Below are positions 49,027 to 58,118 of a DNA stretch of 62,491 bases, one piece after another; position 1 is the stretch's first letter, and each line of letters begins with the position of its first letter. The translations under genes were made by a program, and so were the position numbers. Below the pieces are notes generated by a model. It was not told where the DNA came from. It made no database searches and saw only the letters and a list, made by a program, of their open reading frames with translations. Source of the stretch: JBFXAF01 sp050184585. GTDB taxonomy: Bacteria; Pseudomonadota; Alphaproteobacteria; Rhizobiales; Rhizobiaceae. Location of the stretch: positions 1-62,491 of the forward strand of contig JBFXAF010000015.1 of NCBI GenBank assembly GCA_050184585.1. Direction: 5' to 3'.

Positions 49027-51604
49027 TCAATCGAGATCGGCTGCTAGTGCCGCGAGAAGAGCGTCGGCTTCGGTATCAGGCAGACACGGGACAACTTTTC
49101 CGGGTCGGCCGATGATCGGGTTACCGGTCGCGACGGGGCTGGCTTCTGGACTGCTCTGGCGGATCGTGGTGACCTTTGGCTGCGCTGTTTTCTTTGACTT
49201 GCCACTGCCTTTGGCACCGCCACGCTGCGGTCCGGCAGGCGGAATGCGGTCATCAACCCGGGATGACGCGGGGAATGCATTGGGTATGCTGGCGGGATTC
49301 ATTCCTGAGGCGGAGGGTGCTACTTCCGCGGTGTGCACCGTGTTGCCCATTGCCAGGCCGGGAGGACGGCGCTTGTACTTGCGCAATAATTTGCGTTGCT
49401 CGCGGAGGGGCGCTCCAGTGATTGCTGGCACGAGCGAAGCCTCATAAACGCGCCGCGCCTCCCACTTCTCCGCGTCAGTGATGAAAGCTCGGTTTTCTGC
49501 TTTTGCCTGGTCTCGAATGGCTTCGGCCAGCCGCCATGAACAGCCTTTGGCGAACCGCCGGTCCATGTTGTGCAGCGTAACGTTGCGCTTCGCGTGGTAG
49601 TCCCAGACGTGAATATACTCGCATGTCGTGGGATCTAGCGTGACGACAACGGGAACTCGGCCGCTGGCGAGTCGCTTCTCTCGGCGCCGACGGCCGGCAG
49701 TGTAGCGAAGAAGATTGTCAAGAAGTGCCGAGACGGCCACTTGATCATGGAAATGGTGGCCCTTAACGTGGATGCCCGTAGCATCAAGGGTGCATCGCTT
49801 TATCTGGCCGAGAAACTTGCTGGCGGCAGTTATGTCGTCGACGGTTTGCCATTCGCCGCGCGCGACACCTCGGTCCCAGGAACGGGCCGGAGGCATGTCG
49901 ATACCTTCATGAACGTCGGTATGGTATTGAGTGATGATAAACCGCCAGATGCGATCGCGTATCTCGTCGACAGAGAACAGTTCCTCTGCGCGTGGCTCGA
50001 GTTGCAGCTCAGATCGTTCGCCCGCTGTGTACAGGCACGCACCAGGCAGACGATGAATACATTCTTCGTTCACAGTGCGGAAAATGCGCTCGCCAATTGA
50101 CCTGTACTCAGGACTCTTGACTGGGGCGTACAGGACATCGATGCCCATCGCTTCAGCCCAGACTTGAAAGGATACGCCGACGTGCGCCCAATCGTTGTCG
50201 AGAACGAGAGTGAAGGGCTTGCCACAGGCGTTCGCACCCCACTGCTCACCGTATTGATCGATCAACCATTGTTTCGGAACGAGTATCTCGCGCACGCAAT
50301 CGGCTAGCGTCTCGATCGATGGGAATTCAAAAGTCAGGATCGCCGACAAAATGACCCGCGAGTGCACGTCTATCGCGATCGTCAGCCACGGCCTTTCAGC
50401 CATGATCTCGTTGCCGTCATCGTCCAAGACTTTCGCCCAAACATCAACCGGGGTGTGGTCAATGATGACGGTTTCGAGAATGTGATCGGCAATGTAAGCA
50501 CGTCCGCGCCCGCGGAACTTTCGGTTGGCCTCTCGCTCAGAATACTTCGTAGCCCAGTTGTTTCTGTTCTGCGTCGCATGGATCCAGAGACGTAATATCT
50601 CTTTCGTCGGGCGCCTAAGCGGCGCCTCGCCACTATCCTGCCTCTGTCGAGAGATCAGATCGAATTGCGCGAAGAAATAGTTTCTCGCATCTTTGTGCCG
50701 TATTTTCCTGTCCGACCAGTAGTAGCGGATCATTTCACCCTTTAGGTCAATGACCGCCTTGTGCCAGAATGACGATTGATTGTGCTTGCGACGTCGGTCC
50801 AGAAACGCCTGCAGCGGCCTGTCCCCGTGGCATCCATAGCGATCCAGGGCACGTCGCAACGCGCTGGGTGACGGTTTCCACGTCAGGCCCCGGGCCTGCA
50901 TGTCGTCCCAATGGTCGTCGATGAACCTCTGGAGGGGCGCTGTCGACCTCGATGGCTCCTCCCACCGATCATGCTCAATCGTGAGGAAGCGAAGCGACAT
51001 GCATTCGTCCAGAAACTCTCGTGCCTTCGTTCTCGCCAGCCTCTCAGTTGGGGTGAGTTTTTCTTCGTCTCTTTCTGCAAGCGCTCGGGGATCAATGTCG
51101 GGCGGGAGTCCCTCCCTAGAGCAATGTTCGACCAGATTGAATCGTTCTGCCGGAGGGAATTCGGGCCAGGGTCGAGGGCTTCGGCGACGGTCGATGTGGT
51201 GCATCGGCCGAGCCGGAGACCGAAGGATTTGGCCCGAATTGACCCGGCCCGAAGGGTTTCCCGCTGGCGGGCACCCGGTTCGTCGAGCCGCTCGGACGAT
51301 GGAACCCCATCGCCCGTCGCGTCTCTCCTGCCGGATCGCCTCGCCATCGGGGAAACAGAACTGGTTCAATCTGGTCGAACATTGCTCTAGCTGCGGCAAG
51401 TGCTGCTTTCCCTATGCGGATTGCACGCCCGTCGAACCGCATCGCCCTGAATTCTGCAGGCTTGAAGGTCTGCTGACGACCAGTCCGCTCGTGCCTCAGG
51501 ACATAGGTTCCATCCCGCTTCTTGCCTTTCAGCTCGAAGCAGGCTTCAGCGTCGATCTTCGGGAGGAGGTAAACTTCGCCGGGACGTGTATCGAGATGAT
51601 CCAT
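49027..51604 (-). pseudogene. tniA: tniA/tnsB DDE transposase, interrupted by a MITE
   Basis: DDE (Mu/IS481-type integrase fold) transposase of the Tn7-like element. The N-terminal part runs from the ATG at 51604 to GKAALAAA; the gene then enters a 275-bp inverted-repeat insert (51116-51390). Removing 271 bp and keeping one CTAG joins codons GCA GCT AGG GAG in frame, giving about 768 aa. The rest has the DDE residues (AIDVHSRV; LVLDNDWAH; SPEYRSIGERIFRTVNEE), a beta-barrel region and a C-terminal TniB-contact tail. The insert shifts frame, so the full protein cannot be made. The remaining frame reads from inside the insert and could yield a product missing its first ~72 residues. Confidence 0.85.
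51116..51390. mobile_element. 275-bp MITE-like insertion with 26-bp perfect terminal inverted repeats
   Basis: Arms 51116-51141 and 51365-51390 are perfect reverse complements (ctagagcaatgttcgacc... inward). The outermost CTAG is probably the duplicated target, as for IS5/IS427-group elements; a TA duplication (IS630/mariner type) is equally compatible. The 220-bp centre has no transposase and is GC-rich. Deleting one CTAG plus the element restores the tniA reading frame exactly, which is strong evidence that this is an insertion. Confidence 0.85.
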
Positions 51605-51674
51605 CCGGTGATCTTTCGTGTAATCAGCTTCCGGACTTCGGTGAACGAGGTCCGCACTTAGCTAGGCCGTGCAC

Positions 51675-52010
51675 TTACCGAAAGCTGGCGAGGCGGCTCA
51701 TAATGCGCGGTTGAAAGAGCATTCCCTGTTGGCGCGGATAGCGGGCTTCGCGGTGGAGCAACGTCAAAGCCCGACGCAACGTGCTGACTGACGGCTTCCA
51801 GGTAAGGCCGAGTGCTTGCATCTCGCCCCAGCATTCCTCGATGAATCGTTGCAGCTGTTTCGTTGACAGGGAACCACCGAACTCGCCGTGTCGGCTTGTC
51901 AGAAAATCGAGCGAGTCGGCTTTCTGTTGGGAGATTCTGGATCGCAGTCGACGCGACGGTGGGTGGTCATCGACCGTCGCTGTGCCGGTCCGCAAGTCGA
52001 AGATCCTCAT
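51675..52010 (-). CDS. Short TniA-like protein or remnant in the tns operon
   Basis: A 111-aa frame with a strong ribosome binding site (CTGGAGG, 5 bases before the ATG at 52010), 58 bp after tnsA. Residues ~45-95 (DSLDFLTSRHGEF..., QLQRFIEECWGEMQALGLTWKPSVSTLRRAL) closely parallel the N-terminal region of the tniA product just downstream (LQRFIDDHWDDMQARGLTWKPSPSALRRAL), but the frame stops where TniA goes on to its catalytic domain. It may be the stump of a second tniA, or a short DNA-binding relative that modulates the transposase. The strong SD argues that it is still translated. Confidence 0.55.
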   Translation of the reverse strand: MRIFDLRTGTATVDDHPPSRRLRSRISQQKADSLDFLTSRHGEFGGSLSTKQLQRFIEECWGEMQALGLTWKPSVSTLRRALTLLHREARYPRQQGMLFQPRIMSRLASFR

Positions 52011-52068
52011 GGATGCCTCCAGTCAAATGGGTCGTTGGATGTCTTCGCGATATTGTTGTTGTTCGCCC

Positions 52069-52923
52069 CTAGATCTCGACGAACCGTTCAATCGGCCAGA
52101 CTGGGCTGGCAGGGGTCCGACTTGCCCAAGTCCTGTAAATGCGATGCACTGCAGTCAGTGTTGTCAGGGGGCGGGTCAGATCGATGGAGATCACCCTCCG
52201 GACGTGAAGCGCGAAGGCCTTCGACATTCCATGGTGGCCCGATCCAAGGGAGGCTGCCAGGTCCACCAACGGGACCGGCCCATCCTCGACCCTCGAAGTC
52301 GCGATCTCGATATCCCTGCTGTCGATCGCGACATGCCGGTTCATGACAATTCGCTTTACAGCGGAAGGGTCAGGCGCCAGCAGGTCGGTCTCGGCTTGCA
52401 CCACAGCGAATACCACCCCGAGGCCTTCGTACACCTTACGTGCCAAGCGAAGTTTCAGGCGGTAGTCGGCATCTTCCATTCGTCGGTCAGACTTGGTCTT
52501 GATCTCCAGCACTACGCTTTTCGTCCAGTCCCCGCCCCTATTGCCGGGTGCTGCGAAAACGGCTTGTGAGAAATGTTGCCTACCCGCCATCCGGGTGGCT
52601 GCCGCCTCGTCCATCTCCAGCAGCAGATCCGGATAGTATTTGAGCGGCTCCGAACGACTGCTCACCTTGATCTCAAGTCGATGCGGTTGAGCGAGCATTT
52701 TCCTTACGCTCGTCGCAGTCTCAGCAATCCACATCGCATAACGTTCGCCCTCTACGGATTCATGGGGCATCGCCCGGCCACCCGCCTTGAGGCTTGTGAA
52801 AGTGCCCGTCGGCCTTCGAGACCGGCCATTTATGATCCGCCTGATAGGGCCGCCGTCGTTGGAGGTGACAATCCTTGCGACCACTCCGTCGAATCCTTTC
52901 AACGGGATCCGGTAATTTCCCAT
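52069..52923 (-). CDS. tnsA: TnsA-like transposon endonuclease
   Basis: Restriction-enzyme-fold nuclease that in Tn7-like elements cuts the 5' ends, allowing cut-and-paste transposition. 284 aa from the ATG at 52923, with GAGGAGA upstream; the open frame to 53055 is rejected for lack of such a site. Catalytic pattern: Asp99 in KYYPDLLLEM and Glu140-Ile-Lys142 in VVLEIKTKSD, with an acidic residue in EGERYAMWIAE upstream. The C-terminal half (RLKLRLARKVYEGLGVVFAVVQAETD and beyond) fits the TnsA winged-helix part. It is first in the order tnsA - short TniA-like - tniA - small gene - tniB - tniQ. Confidence 0.8.
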   Translation of the reverse strand: MGNYRIPLKGFDGVVARIVTSNDGGPIRRIINGRSRRPTGTFTSLKAGGRAMPHESVEGERYAMWIAETATSVRKMLAQPHRLEIKVSSRSEPLKYYPDLLLEMDEAAATRMAGRQHFSQAVFAAPGNRGGDWTKSVVLEIKTKSDRRMEDADYRLKLRLARKVYEGLGVVFAVVQAETDLLAPDPSAVKRIVMNRHVAIDSRDIEIATSRVEDGPVPLVDLAASLGSGHHGMSKAFALHVRRVISIDLTRPLTTLTAVHRIYRTWASRTPASPVWPIERFVEI

Positions 52924-53286
52924 GCTGGGTCTCCTCGAATGCTTTTCCACCGACGAATCCTTCCACGCCCGCAGGACGGGCCGTGGCGTGAGATTTTCCC
53001 AAGGATTCGATTGGCTTTCGCTGGACATGCGACGCCGGAAGCTCCAAGGTCCCAACCAAGGATTCCGTTAGCGGTCGGTTGATTCAGGTGTGGTTACAGC
53101 CTCATCACGGGGTCATGTTCTCGCGGAATTCCGGACGGAACTTCCCGAGACGTCCGGGCATATACCTTAAGTTCCGGACGCGCGTTGTGAACTGACAGAC
53201 GTGAAGGGCCATAGCCTAGGTCCGAAGTAACAGACCGGCTGGCGCCATTTGGGGCGTTATGTTATGGTGAGGACATTGTTTCGGCC
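52924..53286. other. Non-coding interval upstream of tnsA
   Basis: No convincing gene is present. It should hold the promoter of the transposition operon and possibly the right end of the transposon. Two copies of TTCCGGAC (53129-53136, 53172-53179) are 43 bp apart near a GTCCGG in the other orientation. A TGT-N5-CACAA end-like string is at 53185-53197 on the minus strand. None of these match the left-end repeats, so I do not call an end here. Confidence 0.4.
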
Positions 53287-53367
53287 ACTCCCTTGCTTGC
53301 GTCGGAAAAACGAAAGGGTGTTGGTCGCTGAGGGCCATCCCGTTGCAGCGGGGTGGCCCTCGACACC
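53287..53367. other. Candidate structured RNA or regulatory hairpins
   Basis: A 12-bp stem with one wobble (53330-53341 with 53350-53361, loop gttgcagc) is extended by a second 5-bp helix GGTGT/ACACC (53317-53321 with 53363-53367). The GGGTG at 53316-53320 can instead pair with CACTCCC at 53287, so two mutually exclusive folds are possible. There is no T-run, so it is not an ordinary terminator. It lies about 220 bp before the winged-helix gene. Confidence 0.4.
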
Positions 53368-53586
53368 GAATCGCAATCTATCACATTCCCCGCGATTGGG
53401 AATAGCCTTGGGAAAATCCCAGGAAATTCCATCTTCTTCCCAAGATGGCGCGCGCCCGCCTCCGCTTGTACTGACCGCTCTTCGTTCCTCAACGCTCCGT
53501 GCTTATATGCATGAGCGCGGGCATCGAATGGACAGCCGATGCCTGGCATTGGAGTTCGGAGTATTCGCATCTGAAATCCCAGGAGC

Positions 53587-54057
53587 ATGACGGACTTGGA
53601 AAAGAGCGCACCTGCCATGGGTAATGACCCCAGACCATCGTTGGCCCTGAAGGACGGTGATCTACGTGGAGCGATCGACGACCTTATCGCGCATCAAGAG
53701 CGGACAGTCCGTGGACTGCGTGCAAAGTTGCATGCCGAAGAAGCAACCCTTGAGCACCTTAGACTTGCGCGCGATGCGGGAGGGAAGGTGCTTAAGCGAT
53801 CAGAAGAAGCGGTAGCTGGCGCAGGAAAGCGGAAAAGCACCGCCTCAGACATTATCCTGCATCTTGCGAAGGAAGCGATATCGGAGGCCTCAAGACCACT
53901 TAGCCGGACAGAGATCGTGAACTATTTGGAGGCCTCTGAATCTTGCCCCGTCTCGCGGGACCTCGGTTCGCTCGTTAGCAAGGTGCTGCGGAAGAACGAC
54001 AAGACGTTCGAGCCAGTTGGCAAGGGGTATTGGCTACGAGGGCGGCCAGTGGCTTGA
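53587..54057 (+). CDS. Winged-helix domain protein with N-terminal coiled coil, unknown function
   Basis: A 156-aa protein. Residues ~25-80 form a likely coiled coil (LRGAIDDLIAHQERTVRGLRAKLHAEEATLEHLRLARDAG). Residues ~85-150 look like a winged helix of the HARE-HTH/restriction-associated type (TASDIILHLAKEAISEASRPLSRTEIVNYLEAS, then LGSLVSKVLRKNDKTFEPVGKGYWLRG). An alternative ATG is 10 codons in (MGNDPRPSL). It lies beyond the transposon gene block, is more AT-rich than the chromosome around it, and may be cargo of the mobile region. Function not known; a DNA-binding accessory role is a guess from the fold. Confidence 0.65.
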   Translation: MTDLEKSAPAMGNDPRPSLALKDGDLRGAIDDLIAHQERTVRGLRAKLHAEEATLEHLRLARDAGGKVLKRSEEAVAGAGKRKSTASDIILHLAKEAISEASRPLSRTEIVNYLEASESCPVSRDLGSLVSKVLRKNDKTFEPVGKGYWLRGRPVA

Positions 54058-54233
54058 CGGTAATCATCACCATCAGGCAGCGACGCGCATAGATGGAAGG
54101 CTGGCCGCTCGAAGCATGCGTAGCGAGCAGTTGAGCCACAATGAAATTCCTCAGCGACCTTGGGCTGTGGACGGGGCAGCATTAGCCTAAAGCCGGCTAT
54201 GCCGGCCGTGGCCGGACGCCGTAGTCCGGCGCA

Positions 54234-54863
54234 ATGATTAGAGCCAACCAAAAGACAGGACGCCATTTCACGTCCGGATCATCGAACCCGCCAGACGCGT
54301 CACACTACGAAGCGCGGATCGCCGCCCTAGAAAAGCTGGTCGTGAGCCAAGCGCTCGAGATCGAGCGGCTCCGCAGCGGCGGTTTTCCCGAGCGTGATGA
54401 AGCCATCATCTCCGGAACCGATGCCCGGCCTGTGCCTGGCTCCCGTCCGAAGGCACCGCCGTCCAAGAACAAGGAGCAGCCTGTCCTCCGGGTCAATGAA
54501 TTCGCGCAGGCAGCGCTGACCATGTCCGACAACAAGAAGGCGGACTGGGAACCCGAAAGCCGGAAACACGCTCTTACGCTGGTCGAGCTGTTCACCAACG
54601 TGCTGGTCGAGGAAGGCGTTGCCCACTCCGGTCAGATCCGTCAGCATCATCTCGCTGCGCTACGCAGCCTGATGAACGACATGCCGTCGGCTTGGGGGCG
54701 TTCCAAGAAGAAGGGCATGCCCGTGCCGACGCCGACACAACTGCGCGCGAGAGGCGATCTGGCCCGGCGCCAGGGTAAGCCTGTCGGCCTCTCCGTCGAC
54801 GCGGTGCGACGGCACTTCACCAATCTGCGCACGTTCCTGCGCCACCTGCGGGCGTCCGGATAG
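54234..54863 (+). pseudogene. Truncated tyrosine integrase (N-terminal and core-binding part only)
   Basis: A 209-aa frame whose first third is a coiled-coil/linker region and whose C-terminal part is a SAM-like core-binding domain of a phage-type integrase (RKHALTLVELFTNVLVEEGVAHSGQIRQHHLAALRSLMNDMP, then LSVDAVRRHFTNLRTFLRHLRASG). The catalytic domain with its R-H-R-Y residues is absent: the frame stops at 54863 and the sequence switches at once to an antisense MgtC/DUF4010 fragment. It is therefore a remnant created by a rearrangement at about 54865. Confidence 0.7.
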
Positions 54864-54865
54864 AC

Positions 54866-55203
54866 GAAACAGCGCGCCGGCGATCGATCCGACGAGCAAT
54901 CCGCGCGTCTCGCCCAGCAAGCGCACGGCGACATTGCCACCGAAGGATATCGCCGCGACGATGACGCTGAAGAACCAGATCTCGAACGGGTTGAGCCCGC
55001 CCAGGGATCGACGGTTCTGTCCGGAAGGAGGGGCAAGACGATCGCGGTCATCGCTGCAAGGACGATGGTCGAGCGCAGTTCGATCCAGGTCAGGCGACCC
55101 AGAAGTCCATGAAGCATCTCCCGGCTGGCCAGGACAGCTGCGAGCGCGGCACCGCCGGCCGCGGCGACGAGCTGGTCACCGAAGACCGCCAGTGCGCCGA
55201 GTC
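54866..55203 (-). pseudogene. MgtC/DUF4010-family membrane protein remnant with frameshift
   Basis: On the minus strand, ALAVFGDQLVAAAGGAALAAVLA and LLGRLTWIELRSTIVLAAMTAIVLPLLPDRTVDPW are in one frame. NPFEIWFFSVIVAAISFGGNV and LLGETRGLLVGSIAGALF follow in another. One G appears to be missing in the TGGGCGGG run near 55004. The fragment lacks its N-terminal part (replaced by a LysR start) and its C-terminal part (cut at the integrase junction). It was probably an inner-membrane MgtC/SapB-like protein and is certainly non-functional here. Confidence 0.7.
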
Positions 55204-55247
55204 TCCATAACCGCGATGAACATCCGGTCGCATTCGAGGCGGTCCAT
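55203..55247 (-). pseudogene. LysR-family regulator remnant (first ~15 codons)
   Basis: The ATG at 55247 has a strong ribosome binding site (CTGGAGGAAGC) and reads MDRLECDRMFIAVMET, the typical opening of a group of LysR regulators. The sequence then departs from the family and stops after 23 codons, within the MgtC-like remnant. It marks a deletion or recombination joint near 55203. Confidence 0.5.
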
Positions 55248-55383
55248 TGCTTCCTCCAGTGACACAAACAAGTGTCGTGCGAGGCCATTGGATCCCGATC
55301 AGGCAGCAGCAGCGACGGCGGACTGTCGGCAACGGCGAGAAGAACCCTTCCCGCCGTTGCCGCATAATCGTGCACCCAAGCCG

Positions 55384-56835
55384 TCAGCCGACGAGCACGT
55401 TGCGGAACTGCCAGGGATCCGATGCGTCGATGTTTTCCGGGAACAACCCGGGCCGGCCGTCAAGCGGTGTCCAGTCGGTGTAACTCCAGGAGACCTTCCC
55501 CAGATAGGGCGTCTGGATCTCCAGGCAGCGGCGGAAGTCGAGCTCCTCCACCTCGACGATACCCTCTAAAGGATTTTCCAGTGCCCAGACCATCCCGGCG
55601 AGTATCGCGGAAGTCACCTGAAGGCCCGTCGCATTGTGGTGAGGGACGAGCGCGCGCGCCTCTTCGATTGAAAGCGTCGAACCATACCAGTAAGCATTCC
55701 TGCCGTGCCCATAGAGCAGCACGCCAAGTTCGTCGACGCCATCGGCGATCTCGTCCTCGCCAAGAATGTGGAAGGTCTTCTGCGGCGTTCCCGCCTTGCC
55801 GAACATCTCATGCAGGGACAGCACCGCGTCGTCGCACGGATGGTAGGCGTAGTGGCAGGTCGGGCGATAGGCAGCCGTTCCGTGCTCGTCGCGCACGGTG
55901 AAGTAGTCCGACAGAGTGATCGCCTCGTTGTGGGTGACGAGAAAAGCGTGCTGGGCGCCAGCGGTCGGGGTCCAGGAACGGACGCGCGTGTCGGCGCCGG
56001 GCTGCAAAAGGTAGATCGCGGACCGCGCGCCCTTCTCATGCCTGCGGCCGTTCTCCGGCATCCATGTCTCGTGCGTGCCCCAGCCGAGTTCGGCCGGCTG
56101 CAGGCCTTCGGCGACGAATCCTTCTACGGACCAGGTGTTGACGAATGTTCCGACCGGCTTCGGGGAAAGGGAACGCTGGGTGTCGCGCTCGGCGATATGG
56201 ATGCCCTTGACGCCCACACGCTGCATAAGCGCGGCCCACTCATCCCGCGTCTTCGGCTCCGGAGCTTCGATGCCCGTGTCCGTTGCGAGGTTCAGCAGCG
56301 CCTGCTTGACCAGCCATGAGACCAGGCCCGGATTTGCGCCGCAGCAGTTCACGGCTGTCGGGCCACCGGGGTTTTCCGCCTGCGCCTCGAGGATGATCTC
56401 GCGCAGGGCATAGTTTGTGCGTGCCTCCGGCCCGGCGCTTTCGTCAAGGTAGAAGCCCGCCCAGGGCTCGGCGACGGTATCGATGTAGAGCGCCCCGACT
56501 TCCCGACAGAGCTCCATGACGGCGCGAGACGAGACGTCGACCGACACGTTCACGCAGAATCCCTGCCCGCCGCCTTCGGTGAGCAGCGGCGTCAGGAGGT
56601 CACGATAGCCGTCGCGGGTGACAGCCGCATGGACGAAGCGAATGCCATTCGCGTCGAGGAGCGCCCGGTCCGCGTCGTTCGGATCGATGACGACGAAGCG
56701 CGAGCGGTCGAACTCGAAATGGCGCTCCAGCAGGTGCAGCATGCCTTTTCCGATCGAGCCGAACCCGATCATGACGAGGGGTCCCGTAATCCTGCCGTGG
56801 ATCGGCCATTCGTTGTTGTTCATAAGACTGTCCAA
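55384..56835 (-). CDS. hss: Homospermidine synthase
   Basis: Cytoplasmic NAD-dependent enzyme that makes sym-homospermidine from putrescine, the main polyamine of many rhizobia, 483 aa. The saccharopine-dehydrogenase-type Rossmann motif GFGSIGKGMLHLLERHF is near residue 25. The family's conserved segments NPGLVSWLVKQAL, NTWSVEGFVAEGLQPAELGWGTHE and HGRNAYWYGS are present. Full length. An ATG four codons in (MNNNEWPIHG) is an alternative start. It is monocistronic as far as can be seen. The 690 bp upstream contains no recognisable gene. Confidence 0.95.
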   Translation of the reverse strand: MDSLMNNNEWPIHGRITGPLVMIGFGSIGKGMLHLLERHFEFDRSRFVVIDPNDADRALLDANGIRFVHAAVTRDGYRDLLTPLLTEGGGQGFCVNVSVDVSSRAVMELCREVGALYIDTVAEPWAGFYLDESAGPEARTNYALREIILEAQAENPGGPTAVNCCGANPGLVSWLVKQALLNLATDTGIEAPEPKTRDEWAALMQRVGVKGIHIAERDTQRSLSPKPVGTFVNTWSVEGFVAEGLQPAELGWGTHETWMPENGRRHEKGARSAIYLLQPGADTRVRSWTPTAGAQHAFLVTHNEAITLSDYFTVRDEHGTAAYRPTCHYAYHPCDDAVLSLHEMFGKAGTPQKTFHILGEDEIADGVDELGVLLYGHGRNAYWYGSTLSIEEARALVPHHNATGLQVTSAILAGMVWALENPLEGIVEVEELDFRRCLEIQTPYLGKVSWSYTDWTPLDGRPGLFPENIDASDPWQFRNVLVG

Positions 56836-57528
56836 TCTTCAATTCTGCGCCTGTTCGGCGCGCTGTTCTGAGTGCGCGGGGAGATCGCTGGACGCGGATG
56901 CGCGTCCGGTTTGTCGCGCGTCGGCGCGATCAGCGGCTTGAGCCGCTTGTCGGGACGGATCCGTTTCCGGCCTACGTCGTGAGATAACCGCCCCGCGCCC
57001 AAGGCGTGTCGACGGTCCTGATCATCATTTGAGAAAAAGAGATTGCCTGCGCGGCGTCGATCGGCCGCCACCAGCGTTGCGCCCCACAGCCGGGCGCAAC
57101 GCGTCCCGACCGGGGGCTAGTTGCCCGCGATGGGGCACACCCTGAAGAGAATTCCGCCGATGGGGAAGACGCTGGTCATACCTGATGAGGTGGGCGTTCT
57201 CGCCATGCTTGTCAAGCATCCGTCGCGGCAGCGGCGGGCATCTGACAGGTCCTGTGCGATGCAGGAATTCGCCCAGCTTGACTTTATGTCTAGGGTGTCC
57301 CACGTTCTCCCGCATGTTGACCGATCGTTGCCTCCTCCCGCTTGAACGGGCATTCCCTATCGCGGGCACCTAACCCCCGGCTCGGTCGCGTCGCGCCCCG
57401 GCCGCGGGGCATAGGGCTACACGCGCTGCGAAACGCGGCGATGTAGGAACAGCGACAAACCAATCCACACATACAATCCGTTGGCCGCCTGTTGCGGCGC
57501 GGTTGGATAATCTTGAAAGAGTTTTGAA
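56836..57528. other. Interval without a recognisable gene (hss - rnk)
   Basis: Both strands were read; short open frames occur (for example 57121-57345 plus and 57025-57369 minus) but none has a ribosome binding site together with a recognisable sequence. The part next to hss should contain its promoter and leader. A short GAAAGAG precedes the Rnk start at 57529. Confidence 0.5.
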
Positions 57529-57972
57529 ATGGCCACCACCACGGGCGGGCGCAAGCCTGCCATCACGATGACTCGCTCCGACCATTTGAGCCTGTCGCGT
57601 CTTGCGGAATCCCGCGCTGCCAGGGATCCGGACATGTCCGATCAGCTCCTCGCCGAACTCGACCGCGCCCGCGTGGTTGAGGACAGGCGCATCGCAGCCG
57701 ACGTCGTCCGCATGGGCTCGACGCTGCGGTTCACCACCGACACGGGCGAAGACCGGACCGTCACGCTTGTGTTCCCTGGGGAGGCAGATATCGCCATGGG
57801 CAAGGTCTCGGTCCTGACGCCTATCGGCGCGGCCCTGATCGGCCTGTCCGCCTCGCAGTCGATCGACTGGACGTCGCGCGACGGCCGCGTCCACAGGCTG
57901 ACCGTCGAGCACGTTGGACAGAACGATGTCGCACGACCGCCACGGCCGCAGCCGGAACTTCGGACGGCATGA
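57529..57972 (+). CDS. rnk: Rnk-type nucleoside diphosphate kinase regulator (GreA/GreB C-terminal fold)
   Basis: A 147-aa protein with the Rnk layout: a short N-terminal helical arm (SDHLSLSRLAESRAARDPDMSDQLLAELDRARVV) and a GreA/GreB-like FKBP-type domain (RMGSTLRFTTDTGEDRTVTLVFPGEADIAMGKVSVLTPIGAALIGLSASQSIDW). Rnk binds RNA polymerase near the secondary channel and influences NDP kinase levels in other bacteria. A second, more diverged member follows 146 bp downstream on the same strand. Confidence 0.85.
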   Translation: MATTTGGRKPAITMTRSDHLSLSRLAESRAARDPDMSDQLLAELDRARVVEDRRIAADVVRMGSTLRFTTDTGEDRTVTLVFPGEADIAMGKVSVLTPIGAALIGLSASQSIDWTSRDGRVHRLTVEHVGQNDVARPPRPQPELRTA

Positions 57973-58118
57973 CCATGTCGGTGCCCCTCAGCCGCCTCTC
58001 GCTTTACGGAGGATGTCTCATCGCAGGCTCGTAGCCCCCTGTGCCGCACCCGCGCGGCCAGGGGTTCTCCACTTCGTCCCGACTTTCCCGCTCCCAGGCG
58101 GAGCAATGGAGAACTACG

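Noticed and set aside
53185..53213. Right end of the Tn7-like element at TGT-N5-CACAA, with a nearby CCATA matching the left flank
   Set aside because: The repeats inside do not match the left-end repeats and CCATA is not directly at the end, so the match is likely chance.
54647..55375. 242-aa minus-strand frame as one intact membrane protein
   Set aside because: Only part of it matches MgtC/DUF4010; the reading frame shifts near 55004 and its ends belong to other sequences (integrase antisense, LysR start).
57121..57345. 74-aa plus-strand frame upstream of rnk
   Set aside because: No ribosome binding site, no recognisable family, and several alternative frames overlap it.
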